Part shown: positions 15,473 to 24,321 of the stretch, piece after piece
How positions within the stretch are numbered: position 1 is the stretch's first letter
Layout of the letters: each line of letters begins with the position of its first letter
Assembly: GCF_037126265.1 (NCBI RefSeq)
Contig: NZ_JAYLLN010000008.1
Coordinates: forward strand, 1-64,000
Direction of reading: 5' to 3'
Source of the DNA: Sphingobacterium tenebrionis
GTDB lineage: Bacteria; Bacteroidota; Bacteroidia; Sphingobacteriales; Sphingobacteriaceae
Length of the DNA stretch: 64,000 bases
The notes under the pieces: model-generated
Databases searched by the model: none
What the model saw: the letters and a program-made list of their open reading frames with translations, nothing else
What the model was told of the DNA's origin: nothing
Made by a program: the position numbers and the translations under genes

Positions 15473-18130
15473 ATGATAAAATTTCGAAAACCTTTTTGGT
15501 TGATCGCTGCAGCCTTACTTGCATTCCAATCGGTACAGGCCCAGGAAGTCAGCCATCCGAAATCGCATTTTGGATTTAATATCGGAGATGATTATCAACT
15601 AACGAACTATACCCAAACAGAAGCCTATTTCAAAAAACTGGCTCAGCAATCCAATCGGGTAAAGCTCCAGGTGATCGGTAAAACCGAAGAAGGTAGAGAC
15701 CAGATCATGCTCATCATCAGTTCCCCAGAGAACCTGAAGGAACTCGCGAAGTACCAGAAGATCGCTACAGATTTAGCGAAGGCAAAGATCTCGGAAGAAG
15801 CCGCTAAGCAATTAGCGAAAGAGGGAAAATCCGTGGTGTGGATTGATGGCGGACTACATTCCACCGAAGTGGTGGCTACCCACCAGTTGATCCAAACGGC
15901 CTATCTCTTAGCATCTGCAAACGATGAAGAGACCAAAAGGATCTTGGATAATTCGATCATATTAATGACACATGCCAATCCCGATGGCCATGAACTGGTA
16001 GGCGATTGGTATATGCGCCATACTGACCCGCAGAAAAGAAGCACCAGTCTGATTCCTGTCCTCTATCAAAAATATGCTGGACATGATAACAATCGAGATT
16101 TCTTTATGCTCAACCTTAAGGAAAGCCAGAACATTGCACGGCAATTGTTCATCGATTGGAACCCACAGATCATGTACAACCATCATCAAACTGCGCCTGC
16201 TGGAGCAGTGGTGGCTGGAGCACCCTATCGGGATCCTTTCAATTATGTATTCGATCCTTTGCTGATGTCGGGAATCGATGCCCTTGGGGCAGCCATGTCC
16301 TCCAGGCTGAACGCCGAAAATAAACCGGGATATACCGCAAAAGGTGGTTCCGTCTTTTCCACCTGGTATAATGGTGGTCTGCGAACAACCACCTATTTCC
16401 ACAACATGATCGGTTTATTGACCGAAATCATCGGAAATCCCACACCTTATGAAATTCCATTGGTGTCCAAAAGGTTAATTCCATCCAGTGATACCCAGAA
16501 CCCTGTCATCCCACAGAAATGGCATTTCCAACAATCCATTGATTACTCCGTTTCGCTGAACTATGCGGTTATGGGCTATGCGGCTCGCTATAAGGATGAG
16601 GTGTTATATAACATCTATCGGATGGGTCGCAACTCGATTGAACGAGGATCCAAGGATTTCTGGCCATTATCACCGAGTAAAGTAGCATTGATTGATTCGG
16701 CCATGAAAGGGAGCAACATTTCCTCTACCAGAGAAATGACCCGTGGTTTCGAAAAAAGAAGTTTGGAGACCTTGTTCGGAAATAAAAACCTGCGGGATCC
16801 AAGGGGATATATTCTTCCGTCCGACCAAAAGGACTTCAGTACGGCCAAAAAATTCCTGAATGCTTTAATCCAGAACGGCATCGAAGTTAAACAGGCAACG
16901 GCTGATTTTACCGTCAATGGCACATCCTACCCTGCCGGAAGTTATGTGATCAAAACCAATCAGGCTTTCCGTCCTCATATCCTGGACATGTTCGAACCAC
17001 AGGACCACCCTGATGATTTCGAATACCCAGGAGGCCCTCCGATCCCACCTTACGATGCAGCAGGATGGACCTTGGCTTACCTGATGGATATTAAGTTCGA
17101 TCGCATATTGGAAGATTTCAATGGTCCATTCCAGGACCTAATCCTCGGTGAGCAGATCTCCCTTTTGAACAGCAAAAAACCGGTTGGCAAATTCGTTAAA
17201 TTGCCAGCGGAGATCAATGACAGCTATAAGATCGCCAACCAACAACTGAACAATAAAGGTAAGGTTTGGCGTGATCAGGTTTCAGGAGATTTCTATATCG
17301 AGAACAAAGGAAATATGGCCCTTACCTTTGATGCTGCAGGCGCCAATGCACTTCCAAAAAGTGTAAAACCATTAAAATCCCTTCGGATTGGTTTATGGGA
17401 TACCTATGGAGGTTCTATGGCTTCGGGCTGGTTAAGGTTCAATCTGGAACAGCATCATTATAATTTCGAACTGGTCTTCCCTGCGGATATCGACAAGGGC
17501 AATCTGAATAGTAAGTTTGATGTCTTGATCTTCCCTGGCGGAGCGATCCCAAGATTTGGAACTTCCACAACAACTCGACCTGGGAATAGAGGAGAAATGG
17601 CGATGCCTGACCATATTCCGGCAGAGTATAAGAATCGTTGGGGCAGATTGAGCGCCGATAAATCCATCCCTGTCTTGCAGGAATTTATGGAAAAAGGCGG
17701 CAAGGTAATCACGATAGGCAACAGTTCCGATCTTGCTGAACACCTTAAATTGGGCGTGGAAGATGCATTGGTCGATCAAAACAAAGTGCCTTTGAAAAGA
17801 ACGGAATTCTATACTCCAGGTTCTGTATTGACTGCCAAAGTAAATTCGGGTGTGCCGAGCACTTGGGGATATGGAGATCAGATCGATCTTTATTATTCCA
17901 ATGACAATCTGTATAAGATCACCAATAAGGATATTACACCGTTGATCTGGTTTGATAGTGAAAAGGTATTAAAATCAGGTTGGTCTTGGGGAGAAAAATA
18001 CCTGAAGGATGGTGTTCTGGCCTTTGAAACGAATATTGGCAAAGGAAAATTGGTTTCCTTTGGTAATGACATCAACTTCAGGGCGCAAACACACGGGACT
18101 TTTAAATTCTTATTCAACCAATTGCAATAG
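15473..18130 (+). CDS. Secreted M14 zinc carboxypeptidase with C-terminal GATase-like domain
   Basis: Exported metallopeptidase of 885 residues. A signal peptide (1-23, ending VQAQ) precedes the M14 domain (about 45-330). The zinc ligands are inferred as H129 and E132 in GLHSTE, and H237 or H238 in YNHHQTAP. The substrate-binding NNRDFF is at 206-211 and the general base at E318 in LLTEIIGNP. Residues of about 635-880 form a class I amidotransferase-like alpha/beta domain (RIGLWDTYGGSMASGW.., FDVLIFPGG) without an obvious catalytic triad. This two-domain form occurs in Bacteroidota peptidases of unclear substrate. A terminator follows the stop. Confidence 0.88.
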   Translation: MIKFRKPFWLIAAALLAFQSVQAQEVSHPKSHFGFNIGDDYQLTNYTQTEAYFKKLAQQSNRVKLQVIGKTEEGRDQIMLIISSPENLKELAKYQKIATDLAKAKISEEAAKQLAKEGKSVVWIDGGLHSTEVVATHQLIQTAYLLASANDEETKRILDNSIILMTHANPDGHELVGDWYMRHTDPQKRSTSLIPVLYQKYAGHDNNRDFFMLNLKESQNIARQLFIDWNPQIMYNHHQTAPAGAVVAGAPYRDPFNYVFDPLLMSGIDALGAAMSSRLNAENKPGYTAKGGSVFSTWYNGGLRTTTYFHNMIGLLTEIIGNPTPYEIPLVSKRLIPSSDTQNPVIPQKWHFQQSIDYSVSLNYAVMGYAARYKDEVLYNIYRMGRNSIERGSKDFWPLSPSKVALIDSAMKGSNISSTREMTRGFEKRSLETLFGNKNLRDPRGYILPSDQKDFSTAKKFLNALIQNGIEVKQATADFTVNGTSYPAGSYVIKTNQAFRPHILDMFEPQDHPDDFEYPGGPPIPPYDAAGWTLAYLMDIKFDRILEDFNGPFQDLILGEQISLLNSKKPVGKFVKLPAEINDSYKIANQQLNNKGKVWRDQVSGDFYIENKGNMALTFDAAGANALPKSVKPLKSLRIGLWDTYGGSMASGWLRFNLEQHHYNFELVFPADIDKGNLNSKFDVLIFPGGAIPRFGTSTTTRPGNRGEMAMPDHIPAEYKNRWGRLSADKSIPVLQEFMEKGGKVITIGNSSDLAEHLKLGVEDALVDQNKVPLKRTEFYTPGSVLTAKVNSGVPSTWGYGDQIDLYYSNDNLYKITNKDITPLIWFDSEKVLKSGWSWGEKYLKDGVLAFETNIGKGKLVSFGNDINFRAQTHGTFKFLFNQLQ

Positions 18131-18150
18131 GTTTTTAATCCTTTAATGAT

Positions 18151-18187
18151 AAAAAGAGCTGCTATCTTAAAATTAGCAGCTCTTTTT
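18151..18187 (+). terminator. Terminator of the M14 peptidase gene
   Basis: AAAAAGAGCTGCT pairs with AGCAGCTCTTTTT across about 10 bases, ending in a T-run. Confidence 0.88.
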
Positions 18188-18189
18188 AT

Positions 18190-18576
18190 GAAAGATAATT
18201 TTCTTTTTTATTGATTGAGCTTAGAAGTTCAATAGGGAAGTTTTCATCTTCATACTTTTCTAATAAAATTCCTGTTTTAATTGGTTTTAATTTCATCCTT
18301 CTAAATTTTGCTTCCTTCTATTTTTATCATATTCATAGTAAAAGATAGAAATCAATTCCCAAATTGGGAAATTCAATTTTAAATTTACATTCAAAACAAA
18401 GTATGGAAACTGAATTAAGACCGGTTTGGTTCTTCCTAAAACCAAGGTGAAAGCAATGTGAAAGTATGTAAAATGTATGTCAAGCATCCTAAACACCTAC
18501 TTATACCTTGGTTTAAACCTACTTAAACCACGAACTTAAACCTATTTTATCCTATTTTAAGGGACTCAGGTCCTAA
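18190..18576. other. Non-coding interval with strand-asymmetric short repeats
   Basis: About 390 bp without a credible gene. Around 18440-18480 the + strand is rich in G (AAGGTGAAAGCAATGTGAAAG). From about 18485 it becomes C-rich, with degenerate tandem units of the type TTAAACCTA or CTTAAACC (18500-18545). CCTAAAACCAAGG and CCTTGGTTTAAAC form a weak inverted pair. The CATTGCGAG family is absent. No promoter stands out. Confidence 0.45.
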
Positions 18577-19824
18577 TCACTTGACAATTGATAATAAGGA
18601 ATTTCTTCTATTATTGAATCGGTATCCCAGCCCTAACATCAGGTAATTAGGCTCATGAAAATCTTTGATGGAATAGCCAATATGCAGAAATGCACTTTTG
18701 CTGACGCCTGTTTTCAGGGCAAAACTTTGGTAAGTACCCTTAAAATCCCCTTCACGATTAAGGAAATGTGTTCCCAATCCTATACTCAGTGTAAATATCG
18801 GCATGATATAATCTGCTCTTGCTGACACTCCCGCTGCAATCTGTTCTTTCCAATAAGGCTTAAAGAATTGCTGTTCCGTTCCTACAATATAGTCTTTGGT
18901 ATACACATTAGCACTACCATCATGGATCAGGTCCAGGGATGCTCCCGCTCGGACGCGATACCCAAAGTTGTACATGGGTGCAATATATGCCCCCAAAACG
19001 GGGTAACGGTGTGGCGAAGCAATCTGATTACCTATGAAATAAACTCCTTTTCTACGCCAAGATCCAAAAGCCACCACATCATAGCTCCAATGCCTTTCAA
19101 AGGCTGGGATTTGCTTCTTCATCCGCCATTTTTCCGCGTTCGGAAGTTTTTTCGAAAGATCATATTGTAAGCCTAACCGAAAGCTGCTGGTATTAAATCC
19201 GGAATTGGGATATTCCGTATTTCCATTGGAAAAATGGGTGAAATCAAAGCCCGTATTCAGAGCTAGGCGTTTCCCCAAATACCAGCGCAGAAAAAGACCC
19301 GCATTGATATAGGCATTCTCCTTGGAACCAATAATTACGTTTTTTGGGTTTTCATGCGTATCGAAATATTTCCAACCCGTGGATAGGCCAAAATTCCATT
19401 CATAATGCAGACCCAGTAATTGGTTTAACCGTAGGATCTCCGCATTCTGGAAAATATACCCCGCCATTGGATTCCCTAATTCCTTTCCATTTCCATAATT
19501 AAAATAAGCTAAGCCAATTCCCTGGCTGGTCTGGGGGAAAATACAATTCCCAAAGGAACCTTCAGGCAGACCAAATGCATATTGCAGGTGAGCGGAAATC
19601 CCTTTTTCGGAGAGCGAGTAATCGTTGTCCATCCCTTTGTAAAAAGGTGCGGTAGGAATGACTTTTGCCGCCCGAAAATCGACACTGATCAGGTTTTTGT
19701 AGCCCCCTTGCATAATGGTCTCCCTTTGAATTGGCTGTTGGATAAGACTATCCTGGGCAAATACAAATCCTTGGGAACAGAAAATAACAAACAAGTAAAT
19801 TATCCGGTAGAATAATCGAGTCAT
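18577..19824 (-). CDS. PagL-like outer-membrane acyloxyacyl hydrolase
   Basis: Predicted outer-membrane beta-barrel related to lipid A 3-O-deacylase and acyloxyacyl hydrolases. A signal peptide (1-23, ending FAQ) is followed by alternating beta-strand patterns. The catalytic-type motif THFSNGN places H197 and S199, as in the PagL histidine-serine pair. At 415 residues it is much longer than Pseudomonas PagL (about 150-170). Residues of about 240-415 are a second strand-rich region with no recognisable active site. It may remodel lipid A. The gene stands alone between a repeat-rich spacer and ddl, on the same strand as ddl. Confidence 0.7.
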   Translation of the reverse strand: MTRLFYRIIYLFVIFCSQGFVFAQDSLIQQPIQRETIMQGGYKNLISVDFRAAKVIPTAPFYKGMDNDYSLSEKGISAHLQYAFGLPEGSFGNCIFPQTSQGIGLAYFNYGNGKELGNPMAGYIFQNAEILRLNQLLGLHYEWNFGLSTGWKYFDTHENPKNVIIGSKENAYINAGLFLRWYLGKRLALNTGFDFTHFSNGNTEYPNSGFNTSSFRLGLQYDLSKKLPNAEKWRMKKQIPAFERHWSYDVVAFGSWRRKGVYFIGNQIASPHRYPVLGAYIAPMYNFGYRVRAGASLDLIHDGSANVYTKDYIVGTEQQFFKPYWKEQIAAGVSARADYIMPIFTLSIGLGTHFLNREGDFKGTYQSFALKTGVSKSAFLHIGYSIKDFHEPNYLMLGLGYRFNNRRNSLLSIVK

Positions 19825-19905
19825 TTTAAATGGTTAACCATCAAAAATAACCAAATAAATCCTAAAGCAAGGTTAAAAATTCTTAAATATGGCGGCTAAA
19901 TTCCG

Positions 19906-20913
19906 CTATTTTAGCGCAGCTTCGATCAATTCGCCGTAAAAAGCAGTTTCCGTTCTACCAGATGCCCTTACCTGTTGCGGAATAAAGCTCTGCGGAGTCT
20001 GACCCGGAACCGTATTGATCTCAATAAAAAAGAATTTATCTGTTTCATTCTCCAGGAAAAAATCCACTCTTACCATCCCACTGCAGTTCAACCGGATATA
20101 TATTTCCTTGATGATTTCATCAGCTCGGCTTTTCTGATCAGCATTCAGATCGGCTGGCGTAATCTCCTCGGTCAGTCCTGGGGTATATTTCGCCTCAAAA
20201 TCAAAAAACTCGCGGGTGGTTCGGACTTCTGTAGCCGGCAACACCTGCAGTTCGCCTTGTGCATTGCGGTAAATGCCTTGGGAAAACTCACGCCCTACCA
20301 CAAATTCTTCTACAAGAACCTGCTTTCCGGTATTCTCCGCATCATAAGCATTATCCAAGGCTTCTTGGAGCGCATCCCAGGATTTCACTTTGCTCATCCC
20401 GATACTACTACCACCAGCATTCGGCTTCACAAATAAAGGCAGCACTAATTTTTCCTTAACGGTATTAAAAGCATCTGAACGATGCGCTTCAAAAAGCAAC
20501 ACCGATTTTGCTACGTATAATTGGGGGATATCCTGGATGATCGCTTTGGTATAGCCTTTATTCATGGTCAAAGCAGAGGTCAATGCGCTGCAGCTGGTAT
20601 AAGGTAATCCGATCATATCGAAATAACCTTGTATCCTTCCATCCTCTCCGGGTGTACCGTGCAAGATGATAAATGCCACATCAAAATTGATCTTGCCGTT
20701 AATGTCCAAAGAAAAATCCTGTCTATCTATCTCATGCCTGTTTCCTTGATCATCGGTATAATACCAACCATCCAAATTAATGGCAATAGGATACACTTCA
20801 TATTTTTCTTTATCCAATTGGGAGTACACAAAAGCGGAGCTTTTGAAGGAAACTTCGGCTTCTCCGGTATACCCACCCGTAATTAAGGCTACTTTAGTTT
20901 TCATATTATTCAT
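19906..20913 (-). CDS. ddl: D-alanine-D-alanine ligase
   Basis: ATP-grasp ligase that makes the D-Ala-D-Ala terminus of peptidoglycan precursors. The 335 residues include the N-terminal VALITGGYTGEAEVS, the HGTPGEDG segment, the ATP-binding FVKPNAGGSSIG loop, and the metal and product site (MVRVDFF.., FFIEINTVPG). An alternative start three codons in (MKTKVALITG) is possible. It is divergent from the PASTA/mltG operon, another cell-wall group. The ddl -7 box and the -33 of the divergent promoter are separated by a single base. Confidence 0.96.
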   Translation of the reverse strand: MNNMKTKVALITGGYTGEAEVSFKSSAFVYSQLDKEKYEVYPIAINLDGWYYTDDQGNRHEIDRQDFSLDINGKINFDVAFIILHGTPGEDGRIQGYFDMIGLPYTSCSALTSALTMNKGYTKAIIQDIPQLYVAKSVLLFEAHRSDAFNTVKEKLVLPLFVKPNAGGSSIGMSKVKSWDALQEALDNAYDAENTGKQVLVEEFVVGREFSQGIYRNAQGELQVLPATEVRTTREFFDFEAKYTPGLTEEITPADLNADQKSRADEIIKEIYIRLNCSGMVRVDFFLENETDKFFFIEINTVPGQTPQSFIPQQVRASGRTETAFYGELIEAALK

Positions 20914-20921
20914 TGAAGAAA

Positions 20922-20929
20922 CAAATATA
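20922..20929 (-). promoter_or_regulatory. -7 element of ddl
   Basis: TATATTTG on the minus strand is an exact TAnnTTTG match placed 9 bp before the first ddl ATG. That position would imply a very short leader, or use of the third codon (ATG) as the start. Confidence 0.5.
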
Positions 20930-20930
20930 A

Positions 20931-20961
20931 TTTGAGATACGAGGAAAAACGAATATTTTTG
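20931..20961 (+). promoter_or_regulatory. Promoter of the PASTA/mltG operon
   Basis: TTTG, 19 bp, then TATTTTTG: near-ideal Bacteroidota elements and spacing. The transcript would start near 20968, giving a leader of about 75 nt. Confidence 0.75.
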
Positions 20962-21043
20962 CCCTTATATTCTATCGATAATTCGAAAATTCTAAAAAAT
21001 GGAATTAATATTGATAGTGCAACACTAAAAAAGCAACAGATCG

Positions 21044-21841
21044 ATGTCGAAACTCTTTTTATACCTGAGGACAGCCACTTTCAGGAAAAACCTTATCGGG
21101 TCTATAATCTTCTTGATTGTCCTGTTCATCCTTATTTATTTTGGACTGAAAATTTACACCAAACATGGGGACTCCCAGGAGGTTCCAGTGCTGAAAGGCC
21201 TACATATCAATGAAGCCTTAAGTATCTTGGATAAGGCAGGCTTAGAATATGAAATAGACTCCATCTATCAGATGGATGCAAAACCAGGCTTGGTCATCGA
21301 TCAGGATCCTGATCCTAAATCGCATGTTAAAGGCGGTCGGACCATCTATCTGACGATCATTACACAATCTGCACCGGAAATTGCTTTCCCAGAAGTGATC
21401 GACAAGACCTATATCGAGGCTTCGGCTATCCTGAAAAACCATTCCTTGAAAATTGCGGACACTACCTATATCAATGATATTGCTAGAGATTTGGTATTGG
21501 ATGTTAAATTTGCCGGACAGTCGTTACGTGCTGGAAGAATGGTTCCTAAGGGATCGAAGATCTCCTTGATTCTTGGAAATGGCCGTGGTGATAGTGAGGT
21601 AGAAATCCCTAACCTGGTCGGATTGCCTTTGATCGAAGCAAAATTTGCTTTGGCTGGCGTAGGGTTGGTACTGGGTTCTGTTAAATTCGCAGATGGATCC
21701 AACGACTCCCTGAATGCGATCATCGAAAGCCAAAGTCCAGACACCAGCGCAAGAATTATTTCCATCGGTTCAGCGATCCATGTGATCATGTCCAAACCAA
21801 AAGAAGTAGCACCCGAAACTCCAACCCCGCTAAACCCATAA
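21044..21841 (+). CDS. Membrane-anchored triple PASTA-domain protein
   Basis: A 265-residue envelope protein with a short cytoplasmic N terminus, one membrane helix (about 18-38) and three PASTA domains in the periplasm (about 45-112, 113-185 and 188-255). Each carries the P-x-V/L-x-G..A..L pattern. PASTA domains bind peptidoglycan fragments or beta-lactams, and are usually attached to PBPs or serine/threonine kinases. Here no catalytic domain is present, a stand-alone form common in Bacteroidota. mltG begins one base after the stop codon, so the two are surely cotranscribed. An overlapping frame upstream is a shadow. Confidence 0.88.
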   Translation: MSKLFLYLRTATFRKNLIGSIIFLIVLFILIYFGLKIYTKHGDSQEVPVLKGLHINEALSILDKAGLEYEIDSIYQMDAKPGLVIDQDPDPKSHVKGGRTIYLTIITQSAPEIAFPEVIDKTYIEASAILKNHSLKIADTTYINDIARDLVLDVKFAGQSLRAGRMVPKGSKISLILGNGRGDSEVEIPNLVGLPLIEAKFALAGVGLVLGSVKFADGSNDSLNAIIESQSPDTSARIISIGSAIHVIMSKPKEVAPETPTPLNP

Positions 21842-21842
21842 C

Positions 21843-22886
21843 ATGGCAGAGAACAGAAAAAAATCGAGCCTTCCTTTATTTATTGGAATTATCGTATTGA
21901 TCATAGGATTAACCGCTGCAGGTTTTGCCTATTTCACTTTCATGGCACCATCCATCGCCACCGATGAGCCTTACTTTTATGTAAAGAGCAACGAGCCTTA
22001 TGAGGAAGTGATGAAGCGGATAGAAAGTGAAGGGGTAGTCAGTAATCCGGCATTGTTTCAGTATGCGGCAAAATTTATGGACCTGAAATCCGCAGGTATC
22101 AAAGCAGGTAAATACAAATTATCTAAAGACCTTTCCAACCGCAGATTCATTGGAAATCTTCGTGGGGGATATCAGGAAGCCGTTAAATTCAGGTTTCAGA
22201 ACATCCGTTTAAAAGAAAATTTCGCAGGTTTATTGGGCAGAGAATTTGAAGCGGATTCCACCGCCTTCCTTCAGCTATTGAACGATGAGCAATTGGCAAC
22301 AAAATACGGTTTCACGAAAGATAACTTCTTCAGCATGTTCATTCCGAACACCTATGAAATCTACTGGAACACCGATCCTAAGGAGATCATCGATCGTTTT
22401 GCAAAGGAGTACACCAAATTCTGGAATGATGACCGTAAGGCCAAAGCAGCAGCATTGAACCTGACCACGCAAGAAGTTAGTGTGCTGGCTTCTATTGTTA
22501 AAGGAGAAGCGCTTCACGTGGATGAAATGCCAAAGATTGCAGGGCTATACCTTAATCGTTTGAAGAAAGGAATGTTATTGCAGGCCGATCCTACGGTAAT
22601 CTTCGCAAACAACGACTTTACCATCCGTAGGGTGCTGAACAGACATTTAACCATTGATAATCCATACAACACTTACCGGTATAAGGGATTGCCTCCAGGG
22701 CCAATCATGATGCCAAGTATCGCCTCTATTGATGGGGTATTGAACTACGACCATCATAACTATATCTATATGTGTGCGAAAGATGATTTCTCCGGATACC
22801 ATTTATTTGCAGAAACCGTTGCAGAACATTTGGTGAACGCACGGAAATTCCAAAAAGCATTGGACGAAAGAAATATCAAAAAATAA
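21843..22886 (+). CDS. mltG: Endolytic murein transglycosylase MltG
   Basis: Inner-membrane lytic transglycosylase that cuts nascent glycan strands. It has 347 residues: a membrane helix at about 9-31, a LysM-like region, and the YceG domain. The catalytic glutamate is inferred as E222 in LASIVKGEALHVDE, followed by the diagnostic GLYLNRLKKGMLLQADPTV and GLPPGPI. It is second in a tight operon: the PASTA gene ends one base before it, and the thioesterase starts 4 bp after it. The grouping suggests coordinated control of glycan length and envelope growth. Confidence 0.95.
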   Translation: MAENRKKSSLPLFIGIIVLIIGLTAAGFAYFTFMAPSIATDEPYFYVKSNEPYEEVMKRIESEGVVSNPALFQYAAKFMDLKSAGIKAGKYKLSKDLSNRRFIGNLRGGYQEAVKFRFQNIRLKENFAGLLGREFEADSTAFLQLLNDEQLATKYGFTKDNFFSMFIPNTYEIYWNTDPKEIIDRFAKEYTKFWNDDRKAKAAALNLTTQEVSVLASIVKGEALHVDEMPKIAGLYLNRLKKGMLLQADPTVIFANNDFTIRRVLNRHLTIDNPYNTYRYKGLPPGPIMMPSIASIDGVLNYDHHNYIYMCAKDDFSGYHLFAETVAEHLVNARKFQKALDERNIKK

Positions 22887-22890
22887 GGTT

Positions 22891-23301
22891 ATGTTCTCTT
22901 ACCAACATCAAATCCGGGTCAGGTATGCCGAAACGGATCAAATGGGTTATGTTTATTATGGCAACTATGCTTCCTATTACGAAGTGGCACGTACGGAGAT
23001 GTTGCGTAGTACCGGTGTTTCCTATAAGGAGTTGGAGGACATGGGCGTCATGCTACCTGTTACAGACTTGAACAGCAAATACTTAAAGGCCGCCAAGTAT
23101 GATGATTTGATCACAATAAATATTTATATTAGGGAAAAACCAGGTATTCGGATTAAATTTGAATACGAGCTATTTAACGAAGCGGGCGAATTGCTGAACA
23201 CCGGATTCACCCAATTGGTATTTGTTGATATGGAAAAAGGTAGACCCTGCAAACCACCACAGGTTTTCGTTGATAAAATGGCTCCATTTTTTGGAGGATA
23301 A
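22891..23301 (+). CDS. YbgC-type acyl-CoA thioesterase (hotdog fold)
   Basis: A 136-residue single-hotdog protein of the 4-hydroxybenzoyl-CoA thioesterase / YbgC group. It has the active-site pattern RYAETDQMGYVYYGNY with D16 as the expected catalytic residue, followed by EVARTEML. It hydrolyses short acyl-CoA or acyl-ACP esters in the cytoplasm; the true substrate is unknown. The stop overlaps the next start (TAATG), which shows translational coupling with the YihY gene. Confidence 0.9.
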   Translation: MFSYQHQIRVRYAETDQMGYVYYGNYASYYEVARTEMLRSTGVSYKELEDMGVMLPVTDLNSKYLKAAKYDDLITINIYIREKPGIRIKFEYELFNEAGELLNTGFTQLVFVDMEKGRPCKPPQVFVDKMAPFFGG

Positions 23302-24272
23302 TGAAAAAAGTACACCAACAACTTCTTCGTGTAAGGCCGTATGACCGTTTGATAGAATGGTCTAAAGGGGCCACCCTACCTGGTTTTGGGAAGTTGCCAC
23401 TTTACACTGTACTTGTATTTTTCTTCCAAGAAATAGCCCGGGAATCCATTCTGAACAAAGCTTCTTCCCTCGCCTATAACTTTATGTTGGCGGTATTTCC
23501 AGGGATTATCTTCCTGTTCACCTTGATTCCCTATATCCCGGTTGATAATTTTCAGGAACAATTGTTGGACCTGATCCAATTGGCTTTGCCGAACAATGCC
23601 TTTGAGGTCCTACAGACTACACTGATCGATATCATCAAAAGACAGAACAGTGGGTTATTGTCGGTGGTATTTGTATTGGTCACTTTCTTCTCCACCAATG
23701 GGATGACTACCTTGATGATGACCTTCAATAAAGCTGCGCTTTCCAAAGAATCGAGGACCTGGCTACAACGACGGGTCATCGCTTTAGGTTTGGTTTTCGC
23801 TATCGTCCTTGCCCTGGTAGTTGGCATAGCGCTATATGCGGGTTCCAACTACTTCATCAACTACCTAAAAACACATATCGATTACGACCTGAAATATTTT
23901 TGGGCCACCCTGATCAAGATCGCCCAGTGGCTGATTCTCTTCAGTATCTACTTTTTTACCGTCAGTTTAATCTATAAATTTGGACCATCCTCTACAAAAA
24001 AATGGAAACTTTTCACCCCGGGAGCTACCTTAGCTACCCTTTTGGCCATGCTTTCCTTCTCCCTTTTCACCTTCTACATCAACAACTTTGGGGCCTATAA
24101 CAAACTGTATGGATCAATCGGAACATTGATCGTAGTGATGATCTGGATGTATATTAACGCATTAATACTTATTATTGGCTTTGAATTGAATGCCAGTATT
24201 GCTTTATCAAAACAAAGTATTAAAATTGTAAAGCCAAGGGTATACAACTCTTTTAAACCAAACAATACTTAA
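23301..24272 (+). CDS. YihY/BrkB-family membrane protein
   Basis: A 323-residue inner-membrane protein with six predicted helices and the family N-terminal pattern (ASSLAYNFMLAVFPGIIFL). The middle and C-terminal segments (FGPSSTKKWKLFTPGA; NKLYGSIGTLIVVMIWMYINALILIIGFELN) are typical of BrkB. The function is not established; the older RNase BN assignment was withdrawn for this family. It is the last gene of the PASTA-mltG-thioesterase-yihY operon. No strong hairpin follows, and the next gene has its own promoter. Confidence 0.9.
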   Translation: MKKVHQQLLRVRPYDRLIEWSKGATLPGFGKLPLYTVLVFFFQEIARESILNKASSLAYNFMLAVFPGIIFLFTLIPYIPVDNFQEQLLDLIQLALPNNAFEVLQTTLIDIIKRQNSGLLSVVFVLVTFFSTNGMTTLMMTFNKAALSKESRTWLQRRVIALGLVFAIVLALVVGIALYAGSNYFINYLKTHIDYDLKYFWATLIKIAQWLILFSIYFFTVSLIYKFGPSSTKKWKLFTPGATLATLLAMLSFSLFTFYINNFGAYNKLYGSIGTLIVVMIWMYINALILIIGFELNASIALSKQSIKIVKPRVYNSFKPNNT

Positions 24273-24280
24273 ATACCATC

Positions 24281-24313
24281 TTGTTAATTTATTTGGCTTT
24301 TTAATTAACTTTG
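24281..24313 (+). promoter_or_regulatory. Promoter of the hybrid histidine kinase
   Basis: TTG, 22 bp, then TAACTTTG, an exact TAnnTTTG match. The ATG of the kinase is only 8 bp past the -7 box, so the transcript may be leaderless or nearly so. Confidence 0.55.
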
Positions 24314-24321
24314 TGTCGAAT

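Noticed and set aside
20932..21213. 93-codon frame before and across the PASTA gene
   Set aside because: It begins with TTG inside the promoter -33 element and overlaps the PASTA frame, whose domains are clear.
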